This document shows, piece after piece, positions 7,849 to 17,106 of a DNA stretch of 64,000 nt. This DNA comes from Metabacillus niabensis (lineage in GTDB: Bacteria; Bacillota; Bacilli; Bacillales; Bacillaceae): NCBI RefSeq assembly GCF_020524345.1, contig NZ_JAIVLH010000004.1:124001-188000 (forward strand), given 5' to 3'. Below the pieces are notes generated by a model, which worked only from the letters and a program-made list of their open reading frames with translations, searched no databases and was not told the origin of the DNA. Each line of letters opens with the position of its first letter. Positions within the stretch are counted from its first letter, which is position 1. The position numbers were made by a program, and so were the translations under genes.

Positions 7849-9183
7849 CTATATTTCTCTAGAATATTCCACAGCTTCTATTAACAAATCGACAATATGC
7901 ATAGCACGTACTTGGTCTGAAATTCCTTCACGTTCAATACCGAGCTTCATCTGCAGTAAGCAGCCGGGATTGGCGGTGACAATTGTTGTCGCTTGTGTTG
8001 CTTGTGCTTCTTCCATTTTATGATCTAAAATTTGCATGGACATTTCTGATTCCACAATGTTGTAAATACCAGCTGAACCACAGCATCGGTCTGCGTCCTT
8101 CATTTCCCGGAATTCGACTCCTTCAATTGATTTTAGTAAAAGGCGGGGTTCGAAAGAAGTTCTCATAACATTTCGTAAATGACAAGAATCTTGGTATGTG
8201 ATAACTTGTGTCGGCAGCTGTAGTGGCTTTTTATGAAACTCTAGGTCGACAAGGATAGAGGAAATATCCTTCAGCTTGCTAACAAAGGTTTGAGAGCGAT
8301 CCTTCCAATCATGATCATCTTTTAACAGATGATCATAATCAATAAGGAAGGCACCACACCCACCTGCATTTGTAATAATATAGTCTGCATTTAAATCTTC
8401 AAACGCTTGAATATTCCGTTTTGCTAATACCTTTGCTCCGTCTTTTTCCCCGCTATGACCGTGGAGTGCTCCACAACAGGCTTGGTTCTTAGGAATAACA
8501 ATCTCACAGCCAGCTAATTGCAAAAGCTTCATTGTTCCATTGTTTGTGTCTAAGAACATCGTATCCATCAAGCAACCAGAGAAGAATGCTACACGTTTTT
8601 TAAGAGAGCCTTTTGCTTGAAGATGGGTGGGACGGTTTTTCATTTCCTTTTTCGTTGGCACATTAGGAAGTACTTTTTCCATTGTAGCAAGATGATCGGG
8701 CAGTAAGTTTAAGATTCCTGTTTTACGAGCTATCGTCTGTAAACCTGAACGCTGGTACAAACCAAGAAAGCCAGTTGCCATGATCATTCTGTTTTGGTAA
8801 GGAAAAAGCTCATTAAATACAACTTTCCGTACTGCTCGAATAGGTAGGGAATGTTTTTTATTTTGGTTGATGATATCCCGGGCTTCTTCGAGTAAACGTC
8901 CATAATTCACCCCTGATGGGCAAACAGGCTCACATGCTCTACAGCCAAGGCAAAGTTCTAATGATCGTTCAACATCTTCATCAGGTTCAATTAGTCCATC
9001 TGCAACAGCCTTCATAAGTGCGATGCGTCCGCGTGGTGAATGGGACTCTTTAAAACCTGACTCCACGTAAGTCGGGCATGAGGGTAAACAAAATCCGCAT
9101 CGCATACAATTTAGTAGTTCATCCTCATCCATGCGTTCTTTAAATTGTTGTTGAATTAGATTGCGTTCTTTCGTTGTTGTCAT
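7849..9183 (-). CDS. glcF: Glycolate oxidase iron-sulfur subunit
   Basis: A 444-residue electron-transfer subunit of glycolate (or related 2-hydroxyacid) oxidase. Two 4Fe-4S clusters are bound by CMRCGFCLPSC (Cys 26, 29, 32, 36) and CLGCRACEPVC (Cys 78, 81, 84, 88). Two CCG domains follow, with GCLMDTMF and CCGALHGHSG near the middle and DSCHLRN and CCGSAGIYN toward the C-terminus. The start overlaps the stop of glcD by four bases, so the two are coupled. The protein passes electrons from the flavin subunit toward the quinone pool at the membrane. Family length is normal. Confidence 0.92.
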   Translation of the reverse strand: MTTTKERNLIQQQFKERMDEDELLNCMRCGFCLPSCPTYVESGFKESHSPRGRIALMKAVADGLIEPDEDVERSLELCLGCRACEPVCPSGVNYGRLLEEARDIINQNKKHSLPIRAVRKVVFNELFPYQNRMIMATGFLGLYQRSGLQTIARKTGILNLLPDHLATMEKVLPNVPTKKEMKNRPTHLQAKGSLKKRVAFFSGCLMDTMFLDTNNGTMKLLQLAGCEIVIPKNQACCGALHGHSGEKDGAKVLAKRNIQAFEDLNADYIITNAGGCGAFLIDYDHLLKDDHDWKDRSQTFVSKLKDISSILVDLEFHKKPLQLPTQVITYQDSCHLRNVMRTSFEPRLLLKSIEGVEFREMKDADRCCGSAGIYNIVESEMSMQILDHKMEEAQATQATTIVTANPGCLLQMKLGIEREGISDQVRAMHIVDLLIEAVEYSREI

Positions 9184-10592
9184 TTTGATACCACCACTCG
9201 TTTACGAGATTCTTTTGCAAATACTTTACCAGGATTCATAATGTTATTGGGGTCAAATGCATCTTTTATTGCTTTCATTGCTGCAATTCCTTCTTTTCCA
9301 AGTTTAAGTTCAAGATAAGGTGCTTTCATAACCCCAACACCATGTTCTCCTGTAATTGTTCCGCCAAATTCAACGGCTTTTTTAAATATTTCTTCAAATG
9401 CTCGTTCAACACGTTCAATTTCTTCATGGTTTCTTGAATCAGTAAGACATGTAGGGTGGAGGTTTCCATCACCAGCATGCCCAAATGTACAAATGTTGAC
9501 TTGGTAGGTTTCTGCAATTTCGTTAATCGCTCGTACCATCTTAGCTATTTCAGAACGTGGTACAGTTGCATCTTCTAAAATGGTTGTTGGCTTCAAACGA
9601 GCAAGAGCAGAAAGGGCAGAACGTCGCGCTGTACGAAGGGCCATTGCTTGTTCCTCCGATTCAGCTACTTGAACAGATACGGCATTTTCCATTGAACAAA
9701 TGTCAGAAATACGTTTTATATCACGTTCAACTTCCTTTTCAGGTCCATCTTGTTCGATTAATAGAACAGCTTGTACATTTGTTGGTAAGCCTATTTTTGC
9801 AAAGTCTTCCACAACCTGAAGGGTAGGTTGGTCAAGAAATTCCAGTGTAGTAGGAATAATTTTGCTTGCTATAATGTTAGAAACAGAACGTGCAGCTGCT
9901 TCAAGATCTTGGTATAAAGCAAGAATTGTTTTCTTCGTTTCTGGCATAGGAATTAATTTTAGAGTTGCTTCAGTAATGATGCCTAATGTTCCCTCAGATC
10001 CAACAAATAAACGTGTTAAATCATACCCTGCTACATCCTTTGCTAGTTTTCCTCCAGTCCGAATAATATCTCCGTTTGCTAATACAATTTCAAGTGCCAT
10101 TACATAATCACGTGTGACCCCGTATTTTAACCCGCGTAAACCACCTGAATTTTCGTTAATGTTTCCACCTATTGTTGAAATTTTCATCGAGCTTGGATCA
10201 GGTGGATAGAATAAGCCTTTTGCCTCTACCTCAGTGATCATATCGAGTGTAACAACTCCAGGTTGAACGGTAACTGTCAAGTTATCTTCATCGATTTCTA
10301 AAATGTTGTTCATATGTTTAAACAAGATGACAAGGCCACCTTCAGTGGGACAGGTTCCTGCACAAAGATTTGTACCAGAACCTCGTGGGACAATCGGGAC
10401 TTTATACTCGTTACAAAGTTTCACTATCTCAGAAACCTCTCTTGTATTACGGGGAGAAATCACCCCGTCTGGCATTGATTGAAACTGTGGAGTAGCATCA
10501 TATGAGTAAACAAGTCTCTCTGCGTTTGAATCATCATAGTAGTCTGCACCTACGATTTGAATTAGTTTTGTTTTGAATTGTGGAGTTATCAT
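9180..10592 (-). CDS. glcD: Glycolate oxidase FAD-linked subunit
   Basis: A 470-residue flavoprotein that oxidises glycolate to glyoxylate. The FAD-binding type 4 motif PRGSGTNLC is at residues 69-77, preceded by a substrate-binding N-terminal strand. The C-terminal FAD-linked oxidase domain shows HAGDGNLHP at about residue 375 and GEHGVG about 50 residues later. D-lactate dehydrogenases share this fold, so the substrate could be another 2-hydroxyacid, but the adjacent glcF favours glycolate oxidase. It is the first gene of a two-gene minus-strand operon, divergent from the HAD hydrolase gene. Confidence 0.92.
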   Translation of the reverse strand: MITPQFKTKLIQIVGADYYDDSNAERLVYSYDATPQFQSMPDGVISPRNTREVSEIVKLCNEYKVPIVPRGSGTNLCAGTCPTEGGLVILFKHMNNILEIDEDNLTVTVQPGVVTLDMITEVEAKGLFYPPDPSSMKISTIGGNINENSGGLRGLKYGVTRDYVMALEIVLANGDIIRTGGKLAKDVAGYDLTRLFVGSEGTLGIITEATLKLIPMPETKKTILALYQDLEAAARSVSNIIASKIIPTTLEFLDQPTLQVVEDFAKIGLPTNVQAVLLIEQDGPEKEVERDIKRISDICSMENAVSVQVAESEEQAMALRTARRSALSALARLKPTTILEDATVPRSEIAKMVRAINEIAETYQVNICTFGHAGDGNLHPTCLTDSRNHEEIERVERAFEEIFKKAVEFGGTITGEHGVGVMKAPYLELKLGKEGIAAMKAIKDAFDPNNIMNPGKVFAKESRKRVVVSK

Positions 10593-10682
10593 CTATTTTT
10601 CACACCTTTAACCGTTTTGTTTTCTTTACTATTTCTACTAAAATATGATTCTTTGTAAATGTGTTCAAACTCATATAGAAAT

Positions 10683-10711
10683 TTGAAATAATATTTCAAA
10701 AGTATTATAGT
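10683..10711 (+). promoter_or_regulatory. Promoter with MurR-like operator before the HAD hydrolase gene
   Basis: TTGAAATAATATTTCAA (10683-10699) is a 7-3-7 palindrome. Its first six bases form the -35 box TTGAAA, followed after 17 bases by TATAGT (10706-10711). The same architecture with identical arms occurs before murQ at 11672. Binding here would block polymerase. Assignment to the RpiR-type regulator encoded at 12662 is inference. Confidence 0.6.
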
Positions 10712-10763
10712 ATAATTAAAATAAAAAATCAAAACAGAAAATATTGTGTGAGGTGTTTAGTCA

Positions 10764-11621
10764 ATGAAATATTCCATATTAGCAGTAGATCTTGACGGTA
10801 CTTTATTAAATAAAGAACATGAAATAGATTTGGAAACCATTGAAGCTATTCATGAGTTTCGCGCCAAAGGTGGAAAAGTTGTTATTTGTAGTGGCAGAAC
10901 TGCTCTTTCAACAAGGTGGATTGCTGAAACAATAGGTTTAACAGATCCGATTATAGCCTATAATGGTGCAGTTATTCAGTCAAATAATGGGGATATCATT
11001 GAGAAATTTCTTTTCAATAAAGATGTCATAAGTGCTTTTTTGGATTTTTGTCAGTCATTCGGAGTATATGCACATTTTTATGAAGGAGACACGATTCTCA
11101 TTCCTGAAAAAAATCGTTGGAATGATAGCTGGGTCGAGAAAAACATTTTACCTTTGGCCAGATCAGGAGGAAAACAGAATGTGTGCCAAACGTACCGGGA
11201 TCAATGTGGTGTAAAATTGGTTACCGATTTAAATCAACATATTGAAGTAAATAAGCCTGAAATAATGAAGATTGCGGTGTTTCATGAGCAAGATTCACTT
11301 TATGAATTTGCAAAGAAGCTAGAGGATCAAACGGAAGATTATGAGATTTCCACAAGTCTTGATTATGCAAATCTAGAAATTTCGCCTTTTGGTGTTTCAA
11401 AAGCACAATCTTTAGCAATAGTAGCATCTCATTTACATGTGCCTTTATCAAAAGTTGCTGCGATTGGAGATAATTATAATGATTATAAAATGCTAAAAAC
11501 AGCAGGACTTGGAATTGCAATGGGGAATGCTCCTGAAAAGGTTAAAGGAGCTGCAGACGTCATAACTGATACAAACCAACAAGCTGGAGTAGCTAAAGCG
11601 ATTAAAAAATACCTATTATAG
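10764..11621 (+). CDS. Cof-type HAD-IIB phosphatase
   Basis: A 285-residue cytosolic haloacid-dehalogenase phosphatase. Motif I is DLDGT (Asp 9 and Asp 11), motif II is a Ser-Gly-Arg stretch (CSGRT), and the C-terminal metal motif reads GDNYNDYKML followed by GIAMGNA. These proteins hydrolyse sugar phosphates or related phosphoesters. A GAGGTG site precedes the ATG. Its promoter carries the same operator as murQ, so it is likely expressed with the MurNAc genes; a role on an amino-sugar phosphate is possible but unproven. Confidence 0.88.
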   Translation: MKYSILAVDLDGTLLNKEHEIDLETIEAIHEFRAKGGKVVICSGRTALSTRWIAETIGLTDPIIAYNGAVIQSNNGDIIEKFLFNKDVISAFLDFCQSFGVYAHFYEGDTILIPEKNRWNDSWVEKNILPLARSGGKQNVCQTYRDQCGVKLVTDLNQHIEVNKPEIMKIAVFHEQDSLYEFAKKLEDQTEDYEISTSLDYANLEISPFGVSKAQSLAIVASHLHVPLSKVAAIGDNYNDYKMLKTAGLGIAMGNAPEKVKGAADVITDTNQQAGVAKAIKKYLL

Positions 11622-11632
11622 AAGAAAGTGTG

Positions 11633-11657
11633 CCTAAAATTAAAATTTAATTTTAGG
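11633..11657. terminator. Perfect 12-bp-arm palindrome after the HAD gene
   Basis: CCTAAAATTAAA and TTTAATTTTAGG are separated by a single A. It lies just after the HAD stop and before the murQ promoter. It could be a weak terminator or cruciform; the following bases are A-rich rather than T-rich on the plus strand. Confidence 0.45.
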
Positions 11658-11671
11658 AATAAAAAAATGAG

Positions 11672-11700
11672 TTGAAATTAAATTTCAAACTTTGTATACT
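11672..11700 (+). promoter_or_regulatory. murQ promoter with MurR-like operator
   Basis: TTGAAATTAAATTTCAA (11672-11688) overlaps the -35 box TTGAAA; TATACT (11695-11700) follows after a 17-base spacer. The 7-base arms TTGAAAT/ATTTCAA are the same as in the site at 10683. An RpiR-family repressor that senses MurNAc-6-phosphate is encoded two genes on and is the natural candidate. Confidence 0.65.
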
Positions 11701-11740
11701 GAAGCTAGAGCGTACATCACGATAAATGGAGGCAAAATTA

Positions 11741-12646
11741 ATGGATCATAAACTTACTTTATTAACAACAGAATCTCGTAACGATCAAACCATGCATATA
11801 GATACAGCGGATACATCAGAAATACTACGAATTATGAATGAAGAGGATCAAAAAGTTGCAATAGCTGTTCAAAAAGTCCTTCCGGATGTTGAAGTTGCAA
11901 TAAAATATTCCTTTGAATCTTTAAAAAATGGAGGGCGTCTTATTTACATTGGAGCTGGCACTAGCGGAAGACTCGGTGTTTTAGACGCGGTTGAATGTCC
12001 TCCAACATTTAGTACCGCTCCTGATTTAGTACAAGGGATTATGGCTGGAGGAGAGAAAGCGTTTGTAAAAGCTGTTGAGGGTGCAGAAGATAAAGAGGAG
12101 CTTGGTGAGCAGGATTTAAGAGCGATCGAACTTCAATCAAAAGATACCGTGATTGGTATTGCTGCAAGTGGACGTACACCATATGTTATCGGTGCACTTA
12201 AATATGCAAAAAGCATTGGAGCGAAGGCTGTTGCATTGTCATGCAATGAAAATTCACCAATTAGCATGGTTGCTGATCATAGCATTGAAGTCGTTGTTGG
12301 ACCTGAGGTGTTAACAGGATCAACGAGATTAAAAGCAGCAACTGCTCACAAAATGGTCTTAAATATGATCTCGACAACAACAATGGTTCATCTTGGAAAA
12401 GCATATGAAAACTTAATGGTAGATGTTCATGTAAGTAACTTTAAGTTAAAAGAACGCGCAACAAATATTATCAAAAAAATAACGAATGTCTCATACGAGA
12501 AAGCGAAGGAGACATTGGAACTTGCAAACAATGAAGTGAAAACTGCCATTGTTATGCTAATGGTTGAGACAGATTATGAAAAAGCTACAAACCTTCTTAA
12601 ACAAGCGAATGGATATGTTCGGACAGCCATTGAACTGAGCAAATAG
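11741..12646 (+). CDS. murQ: N-acetylmuramic acid 6-phosphate etherase
   Basis: MurQ cleaves the lactyl ether of MurNAc-6-phosphate, giving GlcNAc-6-phosphate and D-lactate in cell-wall recycling. The protein has TTESRN near the N-terminus, the SIS-domain loop [10 protein letters not shown], the DAVECPPTF segment and the family signature [13 protein letters not shown]. The start is taken as ATG 11741, eight bases after GGAGG (11728-11732), rather than the in-frame ATG at 11726, which overlaps that site. This gives 301 residues, the usual size. It is the first gene of the murQ-murR-murP-mupG group. Confidence 0.95.
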   Translation: MDHKLTLLTTESRNDQTMHIDTADTSEILRIMNEEDQKVAIAVQKVLPDVEVAIKYSFESLKNGGRLIYIGAGTSGRLGVLDAVECPPTFSTAPDLVQGIMAGGEKAFVKAVEGAEDKEELGEQDLRAIELQSKDTVIGIAASGRTPYVIGALKYAKSIGAKAVALSCNENSPISMVADHSIEVVVGPEVLTGSTRLKAATAHKMVLNMISTTTMVHLGKAYENLMVDVHVSNFKLKERATNIIKKITNVSYEKAKETLELANNEVKTAIVMLMVETDYEKATNLLKQANGYVRTAIELSK

Positions 12647-12661
12647 AAAAGGAGAGTCATC

Positions 12662-13516
12662 ATGGCAACAGGCGGATTAAATATGATTAAAAATGTTATA
12701 CCTCAGCTTCCTGAATCCGAGCGGAAAATTGCTACTTATATTTTAGAGCATCCCGATGATATCTTAAATTGTACTGCTGGTGAACTAGGAGCTATGGCAA
12801 ATTCCAGTAGTGCAGCAGTTATTAGGCTGTGTAAATCACTAGGGGTGAAAGGATTTCAGGAATTGAAGGTTAGAGTTGCTGGAGACTTAGTCAAGCCAGT
12901 TGAACAAGGATATCGGGATATTGAACCAGATGAAACAATCCAATCCATCGTTCAAAAGACGACAAGCAATAGTATTCAAAGCTTGAGTGATACGTCTGAA
13001 ATTATTAACTATGAAGAGCTTGAGCGTGCTGTCGCTATGCTCCTTGAAGCAAAGAACGTACATTTCTTTGGCATTGGTGCATCACATATTATTGCAATGG
13101 ATGCTCAGCAAAAGTTTCTGCGAATTAATAAAGGATCAACAGCGTTTACAGACGCTCATCTTGTTGCAACATTAATCGCAAATGCGGATAAAAATGATGT
13201 TGTGTTCGGCATCTCTTTTTCAGGTGAAACAAAAGAGGTGATGAACGTCCTTTCATTAGCGAAAGAAAGCGGCGTCAACACAATTGGTTTAACAAAATAT
13301 GGACAATCAACTGTTTCATCATTAGTGGATATTTGCTTATATACATCCTATTCAAATGAAGCACCGTTTCGAAGTGCTGCTACATCTTCACGGCTTGCTC
13401 AGTTATACGTGATAGATATGCTGTTTTTATGTATGGCAACTAAACAATATCAAGATACCGTCAATTATATTGACAAAACGAGAGAAGCTATAAAATTTTT
13501 AAAAGAAAGCAAATAA
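12662..13516 (+). CDS. murR: RpiR-family regulator, MurR-like
   Basis: A 284-residue regulator with an N-terminal helix-turn-helix of the RpiR type (about residues 1-77, motif SSAAVIRLCKSLGVKGFQELK) and a C-terminal SIS sugar-phosphate sensing domain (about 125-260, with FFGIGASH and GISFSGETKEV). In the MurNAc pathway such proteins respond to MurNAc-6-phosphate. It lies 15 bases after murQ with AAGGAGAG before the ATG. The two TTGAAAT-N3-ATTTCAA sites nearby are its likely targets. Confidence 0.88.
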   Translation: MATGGLNMIKNVIPQLPESERKIATYILEHPDDILNCTAGELGAMANSSSAAVIRLCKSLGVKGFQELKVRVAGDLVKPVEQGYRDIEPDETIQSIVQKTTSNSIQSLSDTSEIINYEELERAVAMLLEAKNVHFFGIGASHIIAMDAQQKFLRINKGSTAFTDAHLVATLIANADKNDVVFGISFSGETKEVMNVLSLAKESGVNTIGLTKYGQSTVSSLVDICLYTSYSNEAPFRSAATSSRLAQLYVIDMLFLCMATKQYQDTVNYIDKTREAIKFLKESK

Positions 13517-13526
13517 AACTTATTCA

Positions 13527-13546
13527 CTAGTCTCTTGTTAGACTAG
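13527..13546 (+). other. Intercistronic hairpin between murR and murP
   Basis: CTAGTCT (13527-13533) and AGACTAG (13540-13546) form a 7-bp stem with a CTTGTT loop. It lacks a T-run, so it may set relative expression or mRNA stability rather than terminate. Confidence 0.4.
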
Positions 13547-13562
13547 GTTCTCAACATAAAAA

Positions 13563-13578
13563 ATAATAACGTTTTCAT
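13563..13578. promoter_or_regulatory. CcpA cre-like site before murP
   Basis: Read on the minus strand, ATGAAAACGTTATTAT matches the cre consensus WTGNAARCGNWWWCAW at 15 of 16 positions. It sits about 40 bases before the PTS gene, so glucose repression of the transporter is likely. Binding is not shown. Confidence 0.55.
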
Positions 13579-13616
13579 TTATTGGATAGCTTGTAAAGGA
13601 AAAAGGGGGATTTGAA

Positions 13617-14978
13617 ATGTCTGGGGAAAATCAGATGTTAGCTAAGAAACTATTAGAACAACTTGGTGGGGCTGAGAATATTGAATCATATACTCATTGT
13701 ATGACTCGTCTTCGTGTCACACCAATAGATGGTTCACTGGTTAATAAAGAATCGCTTAAAAAGATTGATGGTGTAATGGGTCTAGTTGAACAAGAAACAT
13801 TACAAATCATTTTGGGTCCAGGGAAGGTTAACAAAGTAACAGAAGAGTTTGGAAAGTTAATTGAAGGTTCTGGGGGAATCGACTTAAAAGAACGTGCAGC
13901 CCAGAAAAAATCAGAGTTGAAAGAGAAAAATACAACTCCATTTAAAATGTTCTTAAGACGAATCGCAAGTATTTTTATTCCGCTTATTCCAGCCCTTGTT
14001 GCATCTGGTTTAATAACGGGTATAACTAAGGCGATTGTTCAGGCGGGTTGGTTGCCGGCAGAATCACAAATAGCTACCATTCTATCTACAATCGGGGGAG
14101 GTCTTTTCGCTTACCTCGGAATTTTAGTCGGTATTAATGCTGCGAAGGAATTCGGTGGATCACCAGCGTTGGGTGGTTTAGCAGGAATATTGATTATTAA
14201 TCCTGCAGTTGCAGGTATTAGTCTCTTTGGTACAGAATTAGTGCCTGGCCGAGGTGGATTAATTGGTGTTTTATTTGCTGCTATTTTCATTGCAATGGTG
14301 GAAAAGCGTGTTAGACGATTTATTCCTCAGTCACTTGATATTATCCTTACACCAACAATTGCTTTATTGATTACAGGTATTGTCACTTATATTGTATTTA
14401 TGCCGATTGGTGGAATAATCTCTGATGGAATAACTAAAGGATTGCTTGCAGTATTAGATATGGGGGGAATTGTAGCTGGATTTGTATTAGGCGCGACCTT
14501 CCTTCCTCTTGTTGTTACCGGTTTACATCAAGGTTTAACACCTGTTCATTTAGAGCTTATTAACTCAATTGGCGATGATCCGCTTCTTCCGATCTTAGCG
14601 ATGGGTGGTGCTGGTCAAGTTGGTGCAGCATTTGCGATTTATATGAAAACGAAAAAAGCCCGTTTAAAACGAGCAATAGGCGGCTCGCTTCCTTCTGGCA
14701 TGCTGGGTATTGGTGAACCACTTATTTTCGGTGTAACACTGCCGCTTGGCCGTCCATTCTTAACTGCGTGTTTAGGAGCAGGAATTGGAGGAGCATTTCA
14801 GGCTTACTTTAACATTGCAACGATCGCAGTTGGTGTTTCCGGATTACCGCTGACATTCCTAGTGCATGCACATCAAATTGTTTTATACTTGATTGGCTTA
14901 CTCATTGCTTATGTAGCTGGATTTATCTTTACGTATTTAGTTGGTTTCAATGATAAGATGGCAGGTGAATTTGATTGA
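13617..14978 (+). CDS. murP: PTS transporter EIIBC, MurNAc-type
   Basis: A 453-residue membrane permease of the phosphoenolpyruvate-sugar phosphotransferase system, glucose superfamily. The EIIB domain (about residues 1-85) carries the phosphorylated cysteine in SYTHCMTRLR (Cys 28). The EIIC domain (about 110-453) has about ten spans and the GIGEPLIFGV motif. There is no EIIA domain, so it borrows one. Location between murR and mupG points to MurNAc or MurNAc-GlcNAc uptake with 6-phosphorylation. GGGGG precedes the ATG. Sucrose-type PTS proteins look similar, but the context is decisive. Confidence 0.85.
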   Translation: MSGENQMLAKKLLEQLGGAENIESYTHCMTRLRVTPIDGSLVNKESLKKIDGVMGLVEQETLQIILGPGKVNKVTEEFGKLIEGSGGIDLKERAAQKKSELKEKNTTPFKMFLRRIASIFIPLIPALVASGLITGITKAIVQAGWLPAESQIATILSTIGGGLFAYLGILVGINAAKEFGGSPALGGLAGILIINPAVAGISLFGTELVPGRGGLIGVLFAAIFIAMVEKRVRRFIPQSLDIILTPTIALLITGIVTYIVFMPIGGIISDGITKGLLAVLDMGGIVAGFVLGATFLPLVVTGLHQGLTPVHLELINSIGDDPLLPILAMGGAGQVGAAFAIYMKTKKARLKRAIGGSLPSGMLGIGEPLIFGVTLPLGRPFLTACLGAGIGGAFQAYFNIATIAVGVSGLPLTFLVHAHQIVLYLIGLLIAYVAGFIFTYLVGFNDKMAGEFD

Positions 14979-15994
14979 TTGGCATCTCCTTTTATTTAAA
15001 TGATCCATTAGCAGAACAACGAATTGTTGAAGCGTGTACCAAAGGTGTAAGGCGAGCATTTACTTCGCTTCACATCCCTGAAGAAAAGGGGGATCTTGTG
15101 AGTAGGGCAAAAAAATTGCTGAAAGTAGCACGGGATCATGGAATGGAAGTTTTTGCCGACGTGTCAATGAACACACCAAAACATTTAGGCATTCAAAGTC
15201 TACACGATTTATCTACACTTGGTGTTATAGGTGTTCGATTGGATGACTACTTTGATTTCGATATGATCATAGAGTTGTCAAAGCAATTTCATATTGCTCT
15301 AAACGCTAGCATTATTCTTGAAGAAGACATAAAAGCTTTAGTGGCAAACGGTATTGAATGTGAAAGATTGATTGCATGGCATAACTTTTACCCACGACGT
15401 GAAACAGGACTTGATGACGCTTTTTTCCTGCAACAAATGACTTTATTTCAAAGATTCAATATTCCTGTATATTCATTTGTACCGGGAAGAGGTGAGAAGA
15501 GAGGTCCAATATTTGATGGACTTCCAACGTTAGAGCGTCATCGTGATATTGATCCATTCGTATCCGCTGTCGAATTATACTCTCATGGAATATTCGATGT
15601 TTATATTGGTGACCCAGATGCAGGAGAAGATCTTTTGGAAGAATTAGTAAAATATGATGAGGATAAGATAGTTCCGGTGCGATTTCATTCGTCTGTTTTT
15701 CAAGAAGGAATATATCGTCCACGACCTGACTTTGCAAGAGATGTGATTAGGCTTATGGATACAAGAAAGGAAGAGCCTGTACCTCAGTACAACACAGTGG
15801 AACGACCTCGAGGATCAATTACGATGGATAATAGTGGATATGGACGTTATTGTGGTGAAGTACACATTACGTTACGGGACCTTCCTGCTGACGATCGAGT
15901 GAATGTAATTGGTCATGTCCATTCGGAAGATATTCCACTATTATCACTTCTGAAGCCAGGTCAATTCATGGAATTGAAACATATTAGAACATAA
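14975..15994 (+). CDS. mupG: 6-phospho-N-acetylmuramidase (DUF871 family, MupG-like)
   Basis: A 339-residue cytosolic protein of the DUF871/MupG family, whose characterised member hydrolyses MurNAc-6-phosphate-GlcNAc taken up by a PTS. Visible features are an N-terminal TIM-barrel start MIGISFYL, the WHNFYPRRETGL segment and the SFVPGRGEKRGP loop, followed by a small C-terminal domain. It begins at TTG 14975, overlapping the murP stop by four bases, so it is coupled. Its presence suggests that this strain imports the disaccharide and splits it inside the cell. Confidence 0.85.
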   Translation: MIGISFYLNDPLAEQRIVEACTKGVRRAFTSLHIPEEKGDLVSRAKKLLKVARDHGMEVFADVSMNTPKHLGIQSLHDLSTLGVIGVRLDDYFDFDMIIELSKQFHIALNASIILEEDIKALVANGIECERLIAWHNFYPRRETGLDDAFFLQQMTLFQRFNIPVYSFVPGRGEKRGPIFDGLPTLERHRDIDPFVSAVELYSHGIFDVYIGDPDAGEDLLEELVKYDEDKIVPVRFHSSVFQEGIYRPRPDFARDVIRLMDTRKEEPVPQYNTVERPRGSITMDNSGYGRYCGEVHITLRDLPADDRVNVIGHVHSEDIPLLSLLKPGQFMELKHIRT

Positions 15995-16072
15995 AAAGCT
16001 TGGTATTTACAAGTGGTTTGTGTGCATAATTTAAAACAAGGAAATTGTCGAAAGCCGAATTAATCTATTGAT

Positions 16073-16118
16073 AAAGCAGTTAATCTACAAAGTAATATGT
16101 AGATTGACTGCTTTTATC
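16073..16118 (+). terminator. Terminator of the mur operon
   Basis: A 17-bp stem (16073-16089 with 16098-16114) with one G-T wobble, followed by TTTTATC. It lies 80 bases after mupG. Confidence 0.75.
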
Positions 16119-16205
16119 GTTTATTACTCTCAACTACTTATTGTATCCACATACCAACATTACCCCAGTATTAGTCATGTTTTTGTTGCGCCCAATGAAG
16201 AACCA

Positions 16206-16922
16206 TTATTTATAGAAAAATACATTTAATGTATCCTTATTATCAAGCGTTGCCAAGAGTACCTCTTTTACATTTGTTTGATAAAGGTTCTCTAATTGAC
16301 TCGTAATCCACTTTTCATCCTTTTGCATTTCTTTTAACTCAGCAGTTAGAATGGTCCCTTCTTTAATGACAGTTCTTGGATGTGTAAACGGTTCTGTTTT
16401 AATTCCTAAAGTTTCATGAGTTACGCTTTGAAACTTGGGATCAAGGAAATAGGAAACTTTACCATCTGCCTCCCATGTTGCTAACACGACTTTTTTAACA
16501 TCGTTAATCTGATTTTCTCGTAACTCTTCCAGTAGAACATCCAGGGAGATTCTTGCCTTTTTTAATCCTTCATAGATTATTTCACCGTCTTTTACTATCG
16601 TAACAGGTGGATTATTCACTAATTTTCGAAACCATGGCCACTTCAAAATCATAAAAACTCCGCTAATATACAATACCATTAAGACAGTTGTTGTGATGAT
16701 CGATCCATTTAGCCCAAGATGCTCATCTGATAAGGGATGTGCAATGATGTTTCCTATAACAAGAGCGATTACAAAATCCAGAATTCTTAATTGTGATATC
16801 GTTCGCTGACCTAAAGCTCTTGCGAGGATTAGTAAAAAAATAAAACCTATTACGGCACGTAAAACCCATTCGAACCAGGCAAGACTGTCTTGGCTGCTGA
16901 AAAAATCCAACTTCCTACACAT
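16206..16922 (-). CDS. YetF/YcaP-type DUF421 membrane protein
   Basis: A protein of about 238 residues when started at the ATG at 16922; the frame is open to an ATG at 16976, and neither has a strong ribosome binding site. Three N-terminal spans follow a short leader, including RALGQRTISQLRILDFVIAL. The soluble DUF421 domain follows, with a PVTIVKDGEIIYEGLKKARI strand. The family is common in Bacillus and of uncertain function. A second member lies at 47547. It is alone on the minus strand, convergent with the mur operon. Confidence 0.8.
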   Translation of the reverse strand: MCRKLDFFSSQDSLAWFEWVLRAVIGFIFLLILARALGQRTISQLRILDFVIALVIGNIIAHPLSDEHLGLNGSIITTTVLMVLYISGVFMILKWPWFRKLVNNPPVTIVKDGEIIYEGLKKARISLDVLLEELRENQINDVKKVVLATWEADGKVSYFLDPKFQSVTHETLGIKTEPFTHPRTVIKEGTILTAELKEMQKDEKWITSQLENLYQTNVKEVLLATLDNKDTLNVFFYK

Positions 16923-17106
16923 CCTATTCACAGAAACTTTACTTTTATTGTTCCTTGTAATGGAGCAAAAAACCATTATTTGAGTAACTTATGATCAATA
17001 ATTAGTTAAATAATTTAATTATTAATACCAATTGAGAATAGTGAAGTGCGTATTTCTGTAAAAAATTTTTAAAAAGGGATAGACTATAAATGATTGGAGG
17101 GAGAAT

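Noticed and set aside
11221-11520. Minus-strand ORF inside the HAD hydrolase gene
   Set aside because: It is antisense to a clear HAD protein, lacks a ribosome site and has no recognisable motif.
13527-13546. Terminator ending the murQ-murR unit
   Set aside because: The hairpin lacks a T-run and the PTS gene lies only 70 bases on in the same pathway.
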